From CAZTTH01 sp964615975 (GTDB lineage: Bacteria > Verrucomicrobiota > Lentisphaeria > JABSQK01 > JAJFLO01), in contig CAZTTH010000024.1 of assembly GCA_964615975.1 (NCBI GenBank), forward strand, positions 1 to 51,786: a stretch of 51,786 nucleotides of DNA. Reading direction: 5' to 3'. Positions 43,447 through 51,786 of the stretch are shown here, piece by piece. Position numbers and translations under genes: made by a program. How positions within the stretch are numbered: position 1 is the stretch's first letter; each line of letters starts with the position of its first letter. A model generated the notes under the pieces. The model did no database searches and had not been told where the DNA came from. It saw only the letters and a program-made list of their open reading frames with translations.

Positions 43447-44392
43447 TATTCGCGCCGTGTTATCACCGGATACCTGCCTGGATGCCGGTGAACTAGCCCT
43501 GCGACTTTATGGCGCCGGCCAGCTCATCAATCATCCCCGCATCCAGGAAACCAATCATACAGGAGGAGAAGATTACTTTCGTTTGGAAATGGCTGCGACC
43601 TGGCCGGAGAAATACCACTGTCAAAAAATCATTGAGGAATGGTCGAGACTCAAAACCGGTCATTTAGGACGACGCCAATCGACCATTACTTTTACCGATT
43701 TGCAATCACAATCCGCGCTGGCCATGGATGCCGAATATATCACCAACATGCGCACGGCCGCCGCCGCGGTGATGGGATTGAGTTATGCTGCCAACCGCTC
43801 CATTACCAGAATCGGTGTCATTGGCACAGGCCGTGTCGCCACTGCTGTTCTTCTGATGATTGACAGCAAGTTAAAGCCTGACATGATTTACATCACCGGC
43901 CGCCAACGCGAGCGCACACAGGTTTTTTGCGATCATATGGCTTCCCGGATCAAGACTCCAATTCAGATCGCGGAATCGATCCCATCATGCCTGACCGACA
44001 GCGATGCCGTGATCAGTGCGGTTCCTTCACTAACTCCGATAATGGCCATGGAGATGATCAGCCATTCCGTGATCATCGCCATCATTGGCGGTGATTCGCG
44101 TACCCGCCAGGTAGATCAGTTAATGCTGGAATTGATTCCCATTCTCGTCGATGATTGGTGTCAGGCACAACAATCAGGAGAATTTATACATGCGCACAAT
44201 CACCATCGTGAGAATAAGTTGCGAATAAGTAAACACCAGAATGGCAGCATCATGACCATTGCGGATCTCATCGCAGGAAAATATTCGCAGGCTCGCGAAA
44301 AATCGCTGATTTTGTATTTTACCGGAATGGCGATATTGGATTTGGTGACCGCGGCATTGGTTTATGAGAGGATGAAAAGCCGCCATCGGTGA
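43424..44392 (+). CDS. Ornithine cyclodeaminase/mu-crystallin family protein
   Basis: The ATG at 43424 gives 322 residues, the usual family length; the longer frame that starts at 43292 lies inside dacB. It has the N-terminal substrate-binding part (YFRLEMAATW, and ITNMRTAAAAVMGLSYA near 105-120) and a Rossmann NAD(P) domain with IGVIGTGRVATAVL near 126-140. The family includes ornithine cyclodeaminase, alanine dehydrogenases and lysine or imine reductases. Here GTGRVA replaces the usual GxGxQA loop, so cofactor use may differ. The 23 bp overlap with dacB hints at D/L-alanine or cell-wall amino-acid metabolism, but the substrate is unproven. Confidence 0.85.
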   Translation: MTTLTDNDIRAVLSPDTCLDAGELALRLYGAGQLINHPRIQETNHTGGEDYFRLEMAATWPEKYHCQKIIEEWSRLKTGHLGRRQSTITFTDLQSQSALAMDAEYITNMRTAAAAVMGLSYAANRSITRIGVIGTGRVATAVLLMIDSKLKPDMIYITGRQRERTQVFCDHMASRIKTPIQIAESIPSCLTDSDAVISAVPSLTPIMAMEMISHSVIIAIIGGDSRTRQVDQLMLELIPILVDDWCQAQQSGEFIHAHNHHRENKLRISKHQNGSIMTIADLIAGKYSQAREKSLILYFTGMAILDLVTAALVYERMKSRHR

Positions 44393-44479
44393 AAGTGTAA
44401 TGAGAAATAAATTAAATTATTCCGGTTGTGATCCAGCATAACCATTTATACTTTATTGATTTGCCATTCGCGAAAACTA

Positions 44480-44510
44480 TTGAATTTCCTGGTATGATTG
44501 TTATCATACC
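44480..44510 (+). promoter_or_regulatory. Candidate promoter of the rpsB-tsf-pyrH operon with an overlapping dyad
   Basis: TTGAAT (44480-44485) and TATCAT (44502-44507), 16 bp apart, form a fair sigma-70 promoter about 85 bp before rpsB. The -10 element lies within the palindrome GGTATGAT-TGTT-ATCATACC (44491-44510), which has 8 bp perfect arms. That is typical of an operator where a repressor would block the promoter. Confidence 0.45.
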
Positions 44511-44592
44511 GTTTAACCCGATAAATAATTGGTTAATAATTTTAATCGCAGCATCACTCACACCATAACGTATAGATATCAGGAGGTTGCAC

Positions 44593-45441
44593 TTGACTAA
44601 GGTTACTATTCACGACTTGATGGAAGCAGGCGTCCATTTTGGTCATCAAACGAAACGCTGGAACCCAAAAATGAAACCCTACATCCACGACGCCCGCAAC
44701 GGAATTTATATTCTCGATTTGACCAAAACCATGCTCCTCCTGGAAAACTCCTGTAAATTCCTCTTTGATGTTGTCTTCAACGGCGGCACGATTCTCCTGG
44801 TTGGCACCAAACGCCAAGCCCAGGAGATCATCAGAACCGCCGCTGAATCGACCGGAATGCCCTATGTTTCTGAACGTTGGTTGGGCGGCACATTAACCAA
44901 TAACAAAACCATCCGCAAAAGCGTCGCCCATATGGAACGAATCAGAACCTTGGAAGCCACCGGCGAACTTGATAAATTATCCAAAAAGGAAGCATCCTCA
45001 ATCAGGCGTCAATTGGCAAAATTAGAGAAGAACCTTTCCGGTATCAGTAAAATGAATGGTCTGCCCAAAGCCCTGATCGTGGTCGATGTCCAAAATGAAG
45101 AAATCGCAGTCAATGAAGCCAGGCGCCTGGGGATCCCCCTGATCGGCCTGATTGATACCAATAGCAATCCCGACCCCATCGATTATCTCATTCCTGGCAA
45201 TGATGATGCCCAGCGCTCGATAAAAATCATCATCGACATCCTTGCCAGCGTGATTCAAACCGCCAAGGATTATCGCCTCAAGGTTCAAGCAGAGACTGCC
45301 AGTAAAGAGAACGCCGAAGAAGCTTCCATAAACGACGATGAGATCAGTGATTCTGTGAGTGAATCTGAGGTTACCAATGATGATTCCACTGACGTTGATG
45401 GCAAAGAAGCGACTGAATTGGCCACTCTTGCCGACGAATAA
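44593..45441 (+). CDS. rpsB: 30S ribosomal protein S2
   Basis: Small-subunit protein S2, which recruits S1 to the 30S head. The start is the TTG at 44593, 6 bp after a perfect AGGAGG (44581-44586); the TTG at 44587 directly adjoins that site and is too close. Signature segments are LMEAGVHFGHQTKRWNPKM, YIHDARNGIYILDLTKT, LVGTKRQAQEII, YVSERWLGGTLTN and IPLIGLIDTNSNPDPIDYLI, followed by PGNDDA. The 282-residue protein carries an acidic Glu/Asp/Ser-rich extension of about 45 residues, longer than the E. coli form. It starts the conserved rpsB-tsf-pyrH group. Confidence 0.98.
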   Translation: MTKVTIHDLMEAGVHFGHQTKRWNPKMKPYIHDARNGIYILDLTKTMLLLENSCKFLFDVVFNGGTILLVGTKRQAQEIIRTAAESTGMPYVSERWLGGTLTNNKTIRKSVAHMERIRTLEATGELDKLSKKEASSIRRQLAKLEKNLSGISKMNGLPKALIVVDVQNEEIAVNEARRLGIPLIGLIDTNSNPDPIDYLIPGNDDAQRSIKIIIDILASVIQTAKDYRLKVQAETASKENAEEASINDDEISDSVSESEVTNDDSTDVDGKEATELATLADE

Positions 45442-45534
45442 CCTTCACCGCAAGTACTTTATCATTGGCTGCCCCACAAAGATCACATATCTTCTATCAA
45501 TTTATTATTGACGTTTTGAATAAGGATTATTATC

Positions 45535-46347
45535 ATGAGCGAATTTACCGCCAGTACAATACGCGATCTGCGGGATAAAACCGGAGCTGGCATGATGGAT
45601 TGCAAAAAGGCTCTTACTGCCAGTGATGGCGATATGGAAGGCGCCATCGAATTTCTCCGCAAATCGGGGTTGGCCAAAGCCGCAAAAAAATCAGGCCGGG
45701 AAACCAAGGAAGGTAAAATAACCACCTTGGTGACACCACAGGCCGCAGTCATGGTTGAAATTCTTTGCGAGACTGATTTCGTTGCCAAAAATGAAACCTT
45801 TGTTGCCTTCTCAGAGCAACTTTGCAAGACTGTGGGCGCATACACGGGGGCACCGGAAAAATTAACCGAAGCGGTTCTCGCTGACCAGCAGCAGTCAATT
45901 GCCGACCTGATCACCAAAGTCGGAGAAAATATCCAGGTGCGCCGCATCCTGCGATGGCAACCCAAGGGAAAATGCGCCAGCTATTTGCATCTTGGCGGAA
46001 AGATCGGAGTTTTGGTGGATATCGCGAATGAAAGCGATCCCGATTATCTTCATGATGTCGCGATGCATATTGCCGCCTTCAACCCGCTCTATCTGACCCC
46101 TGAAGCGATTCCCGCCAATGTCATTGTCAAAGAAAGGGAAATTGCCGCATCGCAACCAGAACTAGCCGACAAACCCGAGAACGTCAAAGAAAAAATTATC
46201 CAGGGGAAAATAGCCAAATGGTACAACGAAACCTGTTTGGTAAAGCAATCATGGTTACGCAATGATAAACAACGCGTGGAACAGGTTAAACCTAATGCTG
46301 TTATCCATCGTTTTTCCCGGTGGCAAGTAGGAGAAGAAATTCAATAG
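45535..46347 (+). CDS. tsf: Translation elongation factor Ts
   Basis: The nucleotide-exchange factor for EF-Tu. The 270-residue protein has the N-terminal UBA-like domain (TIRDLRDKTGAGMMDCKKAL), the signature ETDFVAKNETFVAF and the dimerisation region ending in IHRFSRWQVGEEIQ. Length and motif order are typical. It follows rpsB by about 93 bp, with an AAGGA ribosome binding site before the ATG. Gene order rpsB-tsf-pyrH is conserved in most bacteria. Confidence 0.98.
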   Translation: MSEFTASTIRDLRDKTGAGMMDCKKALTASDGDMEGAIEFLRKSGLAKAAKKSGRETKEGKITTLVTPQAAVMVEILCETDFVAKNETFVAFSEQLCKTVGAYTGAPEKLTEAVLADQQQSIADLITKVGENIQVRRILRWQPKGKCASYLHLGGKIGVLVDIANESDPDYLHDVAMHIAAFNPLYLTPEAIPANVIVKEREIAASQPELADKPENVKEKIIQGKIAKWYNETCLVKQSWLRNDKQRVEQVKPNAVIHRFSRWQVGEEIQ

Positions 46348-46410
46348 CTCATCGCCAATATTAATGAATCTTCCCAATCACCGAGGAGACATTGTTTTTT
46401 ATGAGGTCAT

Positions 46411-47130
46411 GTGAAAAAACTGGTTTATAATCGGATCCTGATCAAATACAGCGGTGAAGCCTTGAAAGGTGCCCTCCCCTATGGTGTCGATCCCATTACC
46501 ACCCATGCCATGGCATTACAGATTAAAAGCATCGTCAACCTCAAAGTAGAAACGACTCTGGTCATTGGCGGCGGTAATATTTTCCGTGGCATGGAAGGCA
46601 GTAATAAAGGAATGGATCGAACTACTGCCGATTATATGGGGATGCTCGCAACCATCATCAATGCCCTGGCATTACAGCAAGCATTGGAATCCGTTGACGT
46701 CCCGACCCGAGTGCAGACCGCGATCGAAATGCGTCAGATAGCCGAACCCTATATTCGCCGCCGCGCCATCCGGCATTTGGAAAAAGGTCGGGTAGTAATT
46801 TTTGCCGGCGGCACCGGCAGCCCTTTCTTTACCACCGATTCGACGGCAGCACTGCGCGCCAGTGAAATCGGCGCGGAAGTGATCTTAAAGGCAACCAAGG
46901 TTGATGGTATTTATTCCGCCGATCCCAAGAAGGATCTTAATGCCGTCCGCTACACCTCGATTAAATTCCAGGATGCGTTAGAGAAACGCTTGAAGATCAT
47001 GGATTCCACCGCCTTTTCCTTGTGCATGGATAATTCCATTCCCATCATTGTCTTCAATTATAATGATCCCGACAGTATGATGAAGATTCTCCATGGCGAT
47101 ACCAATGGATCGACCGTGGTTACCAATTAA
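46411..47130 (+). CDS. pyrH: UMP kinase
   Basis: Phosphorylates UMP to UDP with ATP in pyrimidine nucleotide synthesis. The 239-residue protein of the amino-acid-kinase fold has RILIKYSGEALKG near the start, VIGGGNIFRGM, DRTTADYMGMLATIINALAL, GGTGSPFFTTDSTAALRA, KATKVDGIYSADP and the final DPDSMMKIL. Translation starts at GTG (46411), the only start codon at the right place. It follows tsf by 63 bp. The gene normally next in this operon, frr (ribosome recycling factor), is not present here. Confidence 0.97.
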   Translation: MKKLVYNRILIKYSGEALKGALPYGVDPITTHAMALQIKSIVNLKVETTLVIGGGNIFRGMEGSNKGMDRTTADYMGMLATIINALALQQALESVDVPTRVQTAIEMRQIAEPYIRRRAIRHLEKGRVVIFAGGTGSPFFTTDSTAALRASEIGAEVILKATKVDGIYSADPKKDLNAVRYTSIKFQDALEKRLKIMDSTAFSLCMDNSIPIIVFNYNDPDSMMKILHGDTNGSTVVTN

Positions 47131-47373
47131 ATCGAATGATCAATATTCACTGATGTTGTCAATTTAGATTATGACTGAGAACCTGGCGTCGGTCCATAAT
47201 CAAGCCATGGTCTAACAGCGTGGGGATTGAGGTCACGCAGCAACCAGTTGACCGCCCGTCTTGATCATTGCCCCGACATTATATTTGAGCTCCTGGATAA
47301 TTGGTTGCCGAACCAACCATGCATAATTAATTTATGATATTTCCCTGGCAATAATCGAATATCCTTGATCCAT

Positions 47374-49182
47374 ATGGAAGCAATCCCAGCATCACCAGTC
47401 ACATGTGAATTTCATCCCACAGAGGGCATCACTGCTGCATGCCGGCATTGCGGCAAGGGTATGTGTGCTGTCTGCAAGCAATTTAATCCCCGATTTTGCA
47501 GTCCCGCATGTGTCGCTGAATTCAACTCCAGCCGCGCCAATGAACAGCCCGGCCTTGCGGACCGTCAACCATACAAATTTTTTCAATTTATCCATATCCT
47601 TTCCAAGTTAATCATCCCACTGTTCCTCCTGACAATTTTGACGGTTGCCGGCTATTGGATCTGGCGGATTAAATTCGATTCGTCCGGTAAAATTATTTGG
47701 CAAAGCGATTTCACTTCCTATGGCTATGAAAGGATCATTCTCGGAACCTGCAATGATCATATTTTTTTCCGCACCCGGGATGGCATTACAACATTGGCTC
47801 TTGCTTCTGGAAGCATGGTCTCGCAGTGCAAACTTAATAAAGCCGAATCACCGCCGCTTTCCCACACGGCCTCGTTAAACGAATATGGCGAGACACACGC
47901 CCGCGATGACGGTTATTTGTCATTAATAGACGGCGAATTAAACGGTAACCGAGCAATGTCGTATCATCTCGATACATTCGCAGTAGTTGAAGCCGGTCTT
48001 CTGGTATTCGAAAGCGGCATTTTACACCGCTTGGATTGTGATGGCAAGTTGCAATATGAACTCAAAATTGACGGTATCCCGCAGCAGTTGGAGATGAGTT
48101 CAACGAGAAAGCATGGCGCGGTCTTGTCACGCATAATCGAAGGAGTTCCATCGCCTGAACCCAGCTCAAAGAATGGCATTCATTCTCGCGTGGAACTGCA
48201 CAGCATTGATTTTATCACGGGCAAAATCCTTTGGACCAAACGACCCAAGATATCATCACAAATTTCTCATTTGGCCGTGACCGATAATCTTATCGTGATC
48301 ATCTTCACGGTCTATGCCAGAGAAGCTCAAGAATCATCCGCAAAGTTAATTGCGCTTGATCGAGTTTCCGGGGAATCTCGCTGGGAAAAGGACTTTAACG
48401 GCGGCAATTTCGGATGGGGACCGACCGGTATCAGCAATTCCCTCTATTATGTCTTCGAGAATCAATTTCATGCCCTTACCGAAAAGGGCGACCCCGCGTG
48501 GATTCAAACGGATGGCAGTGAAAAAGTAATTAATTTAATGCATTCAGCTCATGACTTTCCGATCATCAAGGAGGATGTCGTATTTTTTAATGACAATGAT
48601 GGCGCATCCTGTTATGATCTCAAAACCGGCAAAGGACTGTGGAAGACCAAGTTAACGGCAGGCAGTGATAACATCATTGTCACTGCCGACAAAATCTTCA
48701 TCGCCGGAATCGTCTCGGATAGCCTTAAATCTGTGAATATGAGTAATAGTCCAGGATTCAATCAAGCTCAGGATGTGGTGAAGGACCTGGGCTTGGACAA
48801 ATTGCAGGTTACCAATGAAAATCGCATTTTACTGGCCCTTGACAAGTACACTGGAAAAGAATTCTGGCGCGCGGAGAACGCGTGGGGGCGAATTGTCGCC
48901 GGTGAGCATAAATTAATCCGCATCATTGGCAATATGGACAAGAAGATGGGCGCATTGATGAATGAGCCTGATACCGGTATTATTCAATATGATCTAAATA
49001 CAGGCAAGGAAATTCTTACTAAGCGTTTTCCTGGAATTGATTTGTGGGACCCGATGATTGTAGATCATTTCGCCATTGGCTACACTACTGATTCGCGCAC
49101 CGCGCCGGGACTTAATACCGCGGCAATTCCCACCAATATTGATATTGCCGGACGCGTCATTGCCATCCAATTGCGGAAATAG
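47374..49182 (+). CDS. Membrane protein with B-box-type zinc finger and PQQ-like beta-propeller
   Basis: The ATG at 47374 gives 602 residues; the TTG three codons earlier is less likely. Residues about 11-50 are a Cys/His-rich zinc-binding segment (CEFHPTEGITAACRHCGKGM, CAVCKQFNPRFCSPAC) of the kind seen as an N-terminal cytoplasmic B-box in bacterial membrane proteins. One membrane helix follows at about 75-95. The rest, outside the cytoplasm, is a series of PQQ-like (BamB-type) propeller blades, for example SGESRWEKDFNGG, KTGKGLWKTKLTAGS and YTGKEFWRAENAWG. It probably scaffolds protein interactions at the membrane; no enzyme residues are evident. It begins about 240 bp after pyrH and is followed by another zinc-binding membrane protein. 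Confidence 0.72.
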   Translation: MEAIPASPVTCEFHPTEGITAACRHCGKGMCAVCKQFNPRFCSPACVAEFNSSRANEQPGLADRQPYKFFQFIHILSKLIIPLFLLTILTVAGYWIWRIKFDSSGKIIWQSDFTSYGYERIILGTCNDHIFFRTRDGITTLALASGSMVSQCKLNKAESPPLSHTASLNEYGETHARDDGYLSLIDGELNGNRAMSYHLDTFAVVEAGLLVFESGILHRLDCDGKLQYELKIDGIPQQLEMSSTRKHGAVLSRIIEGVPSPEPSSKNGIHSRVELHSIDFITGKILWTKRPKISSQISHLAVTDNLIVIIFTVYAREAQESSAKLIALDRVSGESRWEKDFNGGNFGWGPTGISNSLYYVFENQFHALTEKGDPAWIQTDGSEKVINLMHSAHDFPIIKEDVVFFNDNDGASCYDLKTGKGLWKTKLTAGSDNIIVTADKIFIAGIVSDSLKSVNMSNSPGFNQAQDVVKDLGLDKLQVTNENRILLALDKYTGKEFWRAENAWGRIVAGEHKLIRIIGNMDKKMGALMNEPDTGIIQYDLNTGKEILTKRFPGIDLWDPMIVDHFAIGYTTDSRTAPGLNTAAIPTNIDIAGRVIAIQLRK

Positions 49183-49402
49183 CTGATTGGCAGCGGAGAA
49201 TATGGCAGAGGCTATATTTCTGCGATCTAAAACTCATCATATAGATAAGGGATGAAGGTACACAATGGTAATCCGTGTGTAACTGGTCTCAGCAATCGGA
49301 CCCGCCTTTATACCTATTTTGCGTAGCTCAGGCAACCAACCTGAGTGACGCGATTCGAGCGCGACCATCGGTACCTGATTAGCGCTATTTTCATGGCCAA
49401 TT

Positions 49403-50455
49403 ATGAAATCCCATAGACATCAACAATTGGATCAGTTATTCGCGGTCGGCGATGAGGCTTTGCGACAACACGGAATGGATACCCGACTTGATGGCGATGT
49501 CGTCTGTGGCGATTGCCAAAGGCTCTGTCAGTGGAATGAGATTCGGATAACCCAACAATCGGCACAACTTCTTTGTTCACTATGCAATGACCGTTTTGTC
49601 ACGGCAAGCAGAAAAAGACGAATTCTCGCCTTTTTTACCAGTCCCATCTTTTTTATACTCCTGACCCTGATGGTATCCCTGATACTGTATTTTTCCGGTA
49701 TTGGTTACACCTCGATCGCAACCTTAAGGCGGCAGGACCACAACAAACCGGCATATCAACAACAGTTGGGGATGTATTACCTGAAGCGTGCTGAACGGTG
49801 CTTGATGCGCATCAAAATTTATGAAATGTTCGCAGAGAAAGATCAAATCACCACCTGGGCAAAACTGGCGGAAATTTCATTTCATGCTGCTGATGAATCA
49901 TGGAATGACGCCTCCGTCCGACCCTTTTTAGAGTTTGGCGGCGCCTTGATGGAAGCTGCTGGCGGCAATCCCGGCACTGCTTATATCCGGATGCTCCCTC
50001 TTGAATCAGCCATACCTGACGAAAACCGCTGGGCATATTACTTCCAACGCGGCAAGGTGGCGTTGCAGTCTGGAGCGCTTGACAAATGTCGTCAAGATTG
50101 GGATCTGATTTTGCATGAAATGGTGGATAATGAACCCGATATGATCGAATCCGCCATCTCAGCGATGGGGAAAATAGCCGCTGCCTACGCGTTGGAAAAA
50201 AATGCGGAATCGTGGCGCAACAAAGTCATTCAAGCCTGTGGATTTGAACTATCGGCCAATCAAATAATCGCAACCATTATCAAGGAGTATCGGAAATACC
50301 ATGTCTATTCACCCGATGCTCAACTCCTGGAGGCAAGAAACAAAAATATTGCCCGGCTGAGCGACAGTTCCCCCAGGTCAACGGATCAATTGGTGACTCC
50401 GCTCGATGACGAAACCAATGAAAAACCCACATTGGTCGACCCCATTCGTGAATGA
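49403..50455 (+). CDS. Membrane protein with N-terminal zinc ribbon and helical-repeat domain, function unknown
   Basis: A 350-residue protein not recognised as a named family. Residues about 35-62 have two Cys pairs (VVCGDCQRLC and LLCSLCNDRF) that could form a zinc ribbon. One membrane helix is at about 75-96 (FFTSPIFFILLTLMVSLILYF). Residues about 110-300 are all-helical and TPR-like (QQQLGMYYLKRAERCLMRIK, YYFQRGKVALQSGALDKCRQ). The tail is low-complexity. Architecture parallels the preceding gene: a cytoplasmic zinc domain, a single helix and an external interaction domain. It is 55 bp from the rhomboid gene downstream, so co-transcription is likely. Confidence 0.7.
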   Translation: MKSHRHQQLDQLFAVGDEALRQHGMDTRLDGDVVCGDCQRLCQWNEIRITQQSAQLLCSLCNDRFVTASRKRRILAFFTSPIFFILLTLMVSLILYFSGIGYTSIATLRRQDHNKPAYQQQLGMYYLKRAERCLMRIKIYEMFAEKDQITTWAKLAEISFHAADESWNDASVRPFLEFGGALMEAAGGNPGTAYIRMLPLESAIPDENRWAYYFQRGKVALQSGALDKCRQDWDLILHEMVDNEPDMIESAISAMGKIAAAYALEKNAESWRNKVIQACGFELSANQIIATIIKEYRKYHVYSPDAQLLEARNKNIARLSDSSPRSTDQLVTPLDDETNEKPTLVDPIRE

Positions 50456-50509
50456 TTTTAACACCGGTACCGATCAACCTTAAACCAACTTGCATAACTT
50501 TAGTTCATC

Positions 50510-51667
50510 ATGTTTCTCCCCATCCATGTAACGACAGAATACGAATATAAACGTGCCATACCAGTATGTACCATTGCTCTGTTGATTTTGCTGGGATTGA
50601 TCCACATAGAGCTTTTCATTCATGGCGGCGATGCCCACCGCAATCTGATGTATTATCGCTATGGCATCTGTTTATACGATTATCATTGGTGGGCGGCCAT
50701 AACCTGTACCCTGCTGCATGGCTCCCATTCTCATTTGATTGGCAATGGATTATTTTTGTGGCTCTTCGGGAGCTGGGTGGAACGCTATTTCGGATCACTG
50801 GCGTTTCTCGGAATTTATTTGCTTTCGGCTTTTATCAGCGTGAACTTTCATCTCCTTACCATGTCCCCGCTCTATATTGACGAGCCATTGATCGGCGCCT
50901 CAGGCGCAATCTCCGGACTGCTTGGCGCCTTTATGGTTACCATGCCCAATGCCCGTTTGAAAACCCTGTATTTCGATCTGTTCATATTCCGCCCCATCCT
51001 GATCGAATTGCCGGCATGGGTGGTATTGGGCATATGGTTTATCGGACAAATCCTTTATACCCTGGGAATCATGGGCGACTTTATGGAGATTGCCTTTTGG
51101 GCTCATTTGGGCGGTTTCGGCGGCGGCGCTGGTCTGGGGGTGTTATTCAATCATCTTCATCATCGCGCTGGAAACCGTGAGTATGATGTTTTATGGTCGC
51201 TATTGGTGGAGGCATGGAATAATTTTCTCACAAACAACATCGCCCCGGTCGAACATCAACTGCGATCTCTGGCTTCGTATCGCATCCCCGATGCGGAATC
51301 ACTGCCCCTGTTTCTTACCGCGATGGTGGCGGTGAAAAAATCGGAGGCGGTCACCGCCATGACTGCATTCAAGCAGGCTTTTGCCCGTGCCAAAAGTTAT
51401 TCCAACCATGCCGATCAGGTAAGCATCTATGTCCAGATGGTCAAACACTTCAGCCCCCAGGACATTCCCGTTGACATCCATCGCGATGCCGGATTCGCGG
51501 CCTCGACCATCGGGCAGACGGCATTGGCATTATGGGCATTGAAGATGGCACTAGACGGCGGGATTGAGGATGAATTCGATCGCATCCTCAGAACTCTGGC
51601 GCATATTTATCAGAAAAAGTTGCACCGTGATGACCTGGCCCGTGAAATCCGGGAAATGCTTCGGTAA
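50510..51667 (+). CDS. Rhomboid-family intramembrane serine protease with C-terminal helical domain
   Basis: A 385-residue protein. Six or seven membrane helices cover residues about 20-220. The rhomboid motifs are present: HGSHSHLIGNGLFLWLFGSW (the HxxxN region), the catalytic Ser in IGASGAISGLLGAF near 130 and the catalytic His in FWAHLGGFGGGAGLG near 200. The last 150 residues form a soluble, helical, TPR-like region (AVKKSEAVTAMTAFKQAFAR, FDRILRTLAHIYQKKLH). Such proteins cleave membrane protein segments; the substrate is unknown. It is downstream of two unusual single-helix membrane proteins, which could be substrates or partners (inference). The active-site residues look intact. Confidence 0.9.
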   Translation: MFLPIHVTTEYEYKRAIPVCTIALLILLGLIHIELFIHGGDAHRNLMYYRYGICLYDYHWWAAITCTLLHGSHSHLIGNGLFLWLFGSWVERYFGSLAFLGIYLLSAFISVNFHLLTMSPLYIDEPLIGASGAISGLLGAFMVTMPNARLKTLYFDLFIFRPILIELPAWVVLGIWFIGQILYTLGIMGDFMEIAFWAHLGGFGGGAGLGVLFNHLHHRAGNREYDVLWSLLVEAWNNFLTNNIAPVEHQLRSLASYRIPDAESLPLFLTAMVAVKKSEAVTAMTAFKQAFARAKSYSNHADQVSIYVQMVKHFSPQDIPVDIHRDAGFAASTIGQTALALWALKMALDGGIEDEFDRILRTLAHIYQKKLHRDDLAREIREMLR

Positions 51668-51786
51668 TTATCCCGCAGGGGAGATTCACAACCAAAGGAA
51701 TATTTAACCTCCGCCACTTGATTCACCAGAATTAACCCGGCTTCGACACTTTTGCATTGATTTCCGCCGATTTTTGACCTGATTTG

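Noticed and set aside
1..51786. tRNA or rRNA genes
   Set aside because: No cloverleaf with a T-loop signature and no conserved rRNA segment was recognised by eye; a covariance-model scan would be needed to exclude a tRNA fully.

Overview
The window looks like part of a metagenome-assembled genome from a Gram-negative respiratory bacterium. It encodes outer-membrane barrel proteins, lipoproteins, a Rieske/cytochrome b complex, periplasmic multihaem cytochromes and a copper nitrite reductase. No 16S or 23S rRNA is present and no single gene fixes the phylum. The heavy signalling load (class III nucleotide cyclases, an FHA protein, a receiver-Ser/Thr kinase fusion, hybrid histidine kinases, formylglycine-enzyme-like lipoproteins and a planctomycete-type cytochrome domain) fits an uncultured deep-branching phylum. 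Two 100-N scaffold gaps (3767-3866 and 12528-12627) are present; the second is flanked by the same 55 bp on both sides and is very probably a false gap.

Layout. 1-891: two thioredoxin-fold genes. 953-1290: a non-coding mobile-type repeat, with a relative at 38162-38282. 1424-7159: an FGE-like lipoprotein, then a receiver-cyclase diverging across gap 1 from a nucleotide-transporter-like membrane protein with HEAT repeats and a cyclic-nucleotide-binding domain. 7336-12523: a tight operon of outer-membrane porin, cupredoxin, hybrid histidine kinase and rhodanese. 13057-14768: a stand-alone glycogen-binding-type domain, an Hsp20 remnant and a tandem universal stress protein. 15187-21806: an FHA-GAF-cyclase, then a soluble PAS histidine kinase, a lone receiver and an NtrC-type activator. 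22135-25141: a membrane-anchored AniA-type NirK with a C-terminal cytochrome c domain, then an FGE-SCO fusion. 25189-28784: a broken DUF4143 gene, PEP carboxykinase and a receiver-Ser/Thr kinase. 28990-30333: a chromate-transporter family protein. 30340-37581 (minus strand): an apparent electron-transfer operon of MtrA/DmsE-like cytochrome, outer-membrane barrel, tetrahaem cytochrome, Rieske protein, b6-type cytochrome b and membrane-anchored nonahaem cytochrome. 38388-44392: an integral-membrane glycosyltransferase, a GT2-methyltransferase fusion, a PSCyt1 cytochrome, a PBP4-type peptidase and an ornithine-cyclodeaminase-family protein. 44593-47130: rpsB-tsf-pyrH. 47374-51667: a zinc-finger/beta-propeller membrane protein, a zinc-ribbon membrane protein and a rhomboid protease.

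Working together (inference). Quinol oxidised by the cytochrome b/Rieske pair could feed periplasmic multihaem cytochromes and then either NirK (nitrite to NO) or an outer-membrane porin-cytochrome conduit to an extracellular acceptor. The FGE-SCO protein next to nirK is a good candidate for NirK copper-centre maturation, and the kinase/receiver/NtrC set just upstream is a candidate regulator. The two cyclases differ at a base-specificity position (Glu in one, Lys in the other), which suggests separate cGMP-like and cAMP signals; the only visible cyclic-nucleotide receptor is the domain at the end of the transporter-like protein. The strongest candidates for something little described are the minus-strand electron conduit, the NirK/FGE-SCO pair, the cyclase/transporter pair and the porin-cupredoxin-kinase-rhodanese operon.
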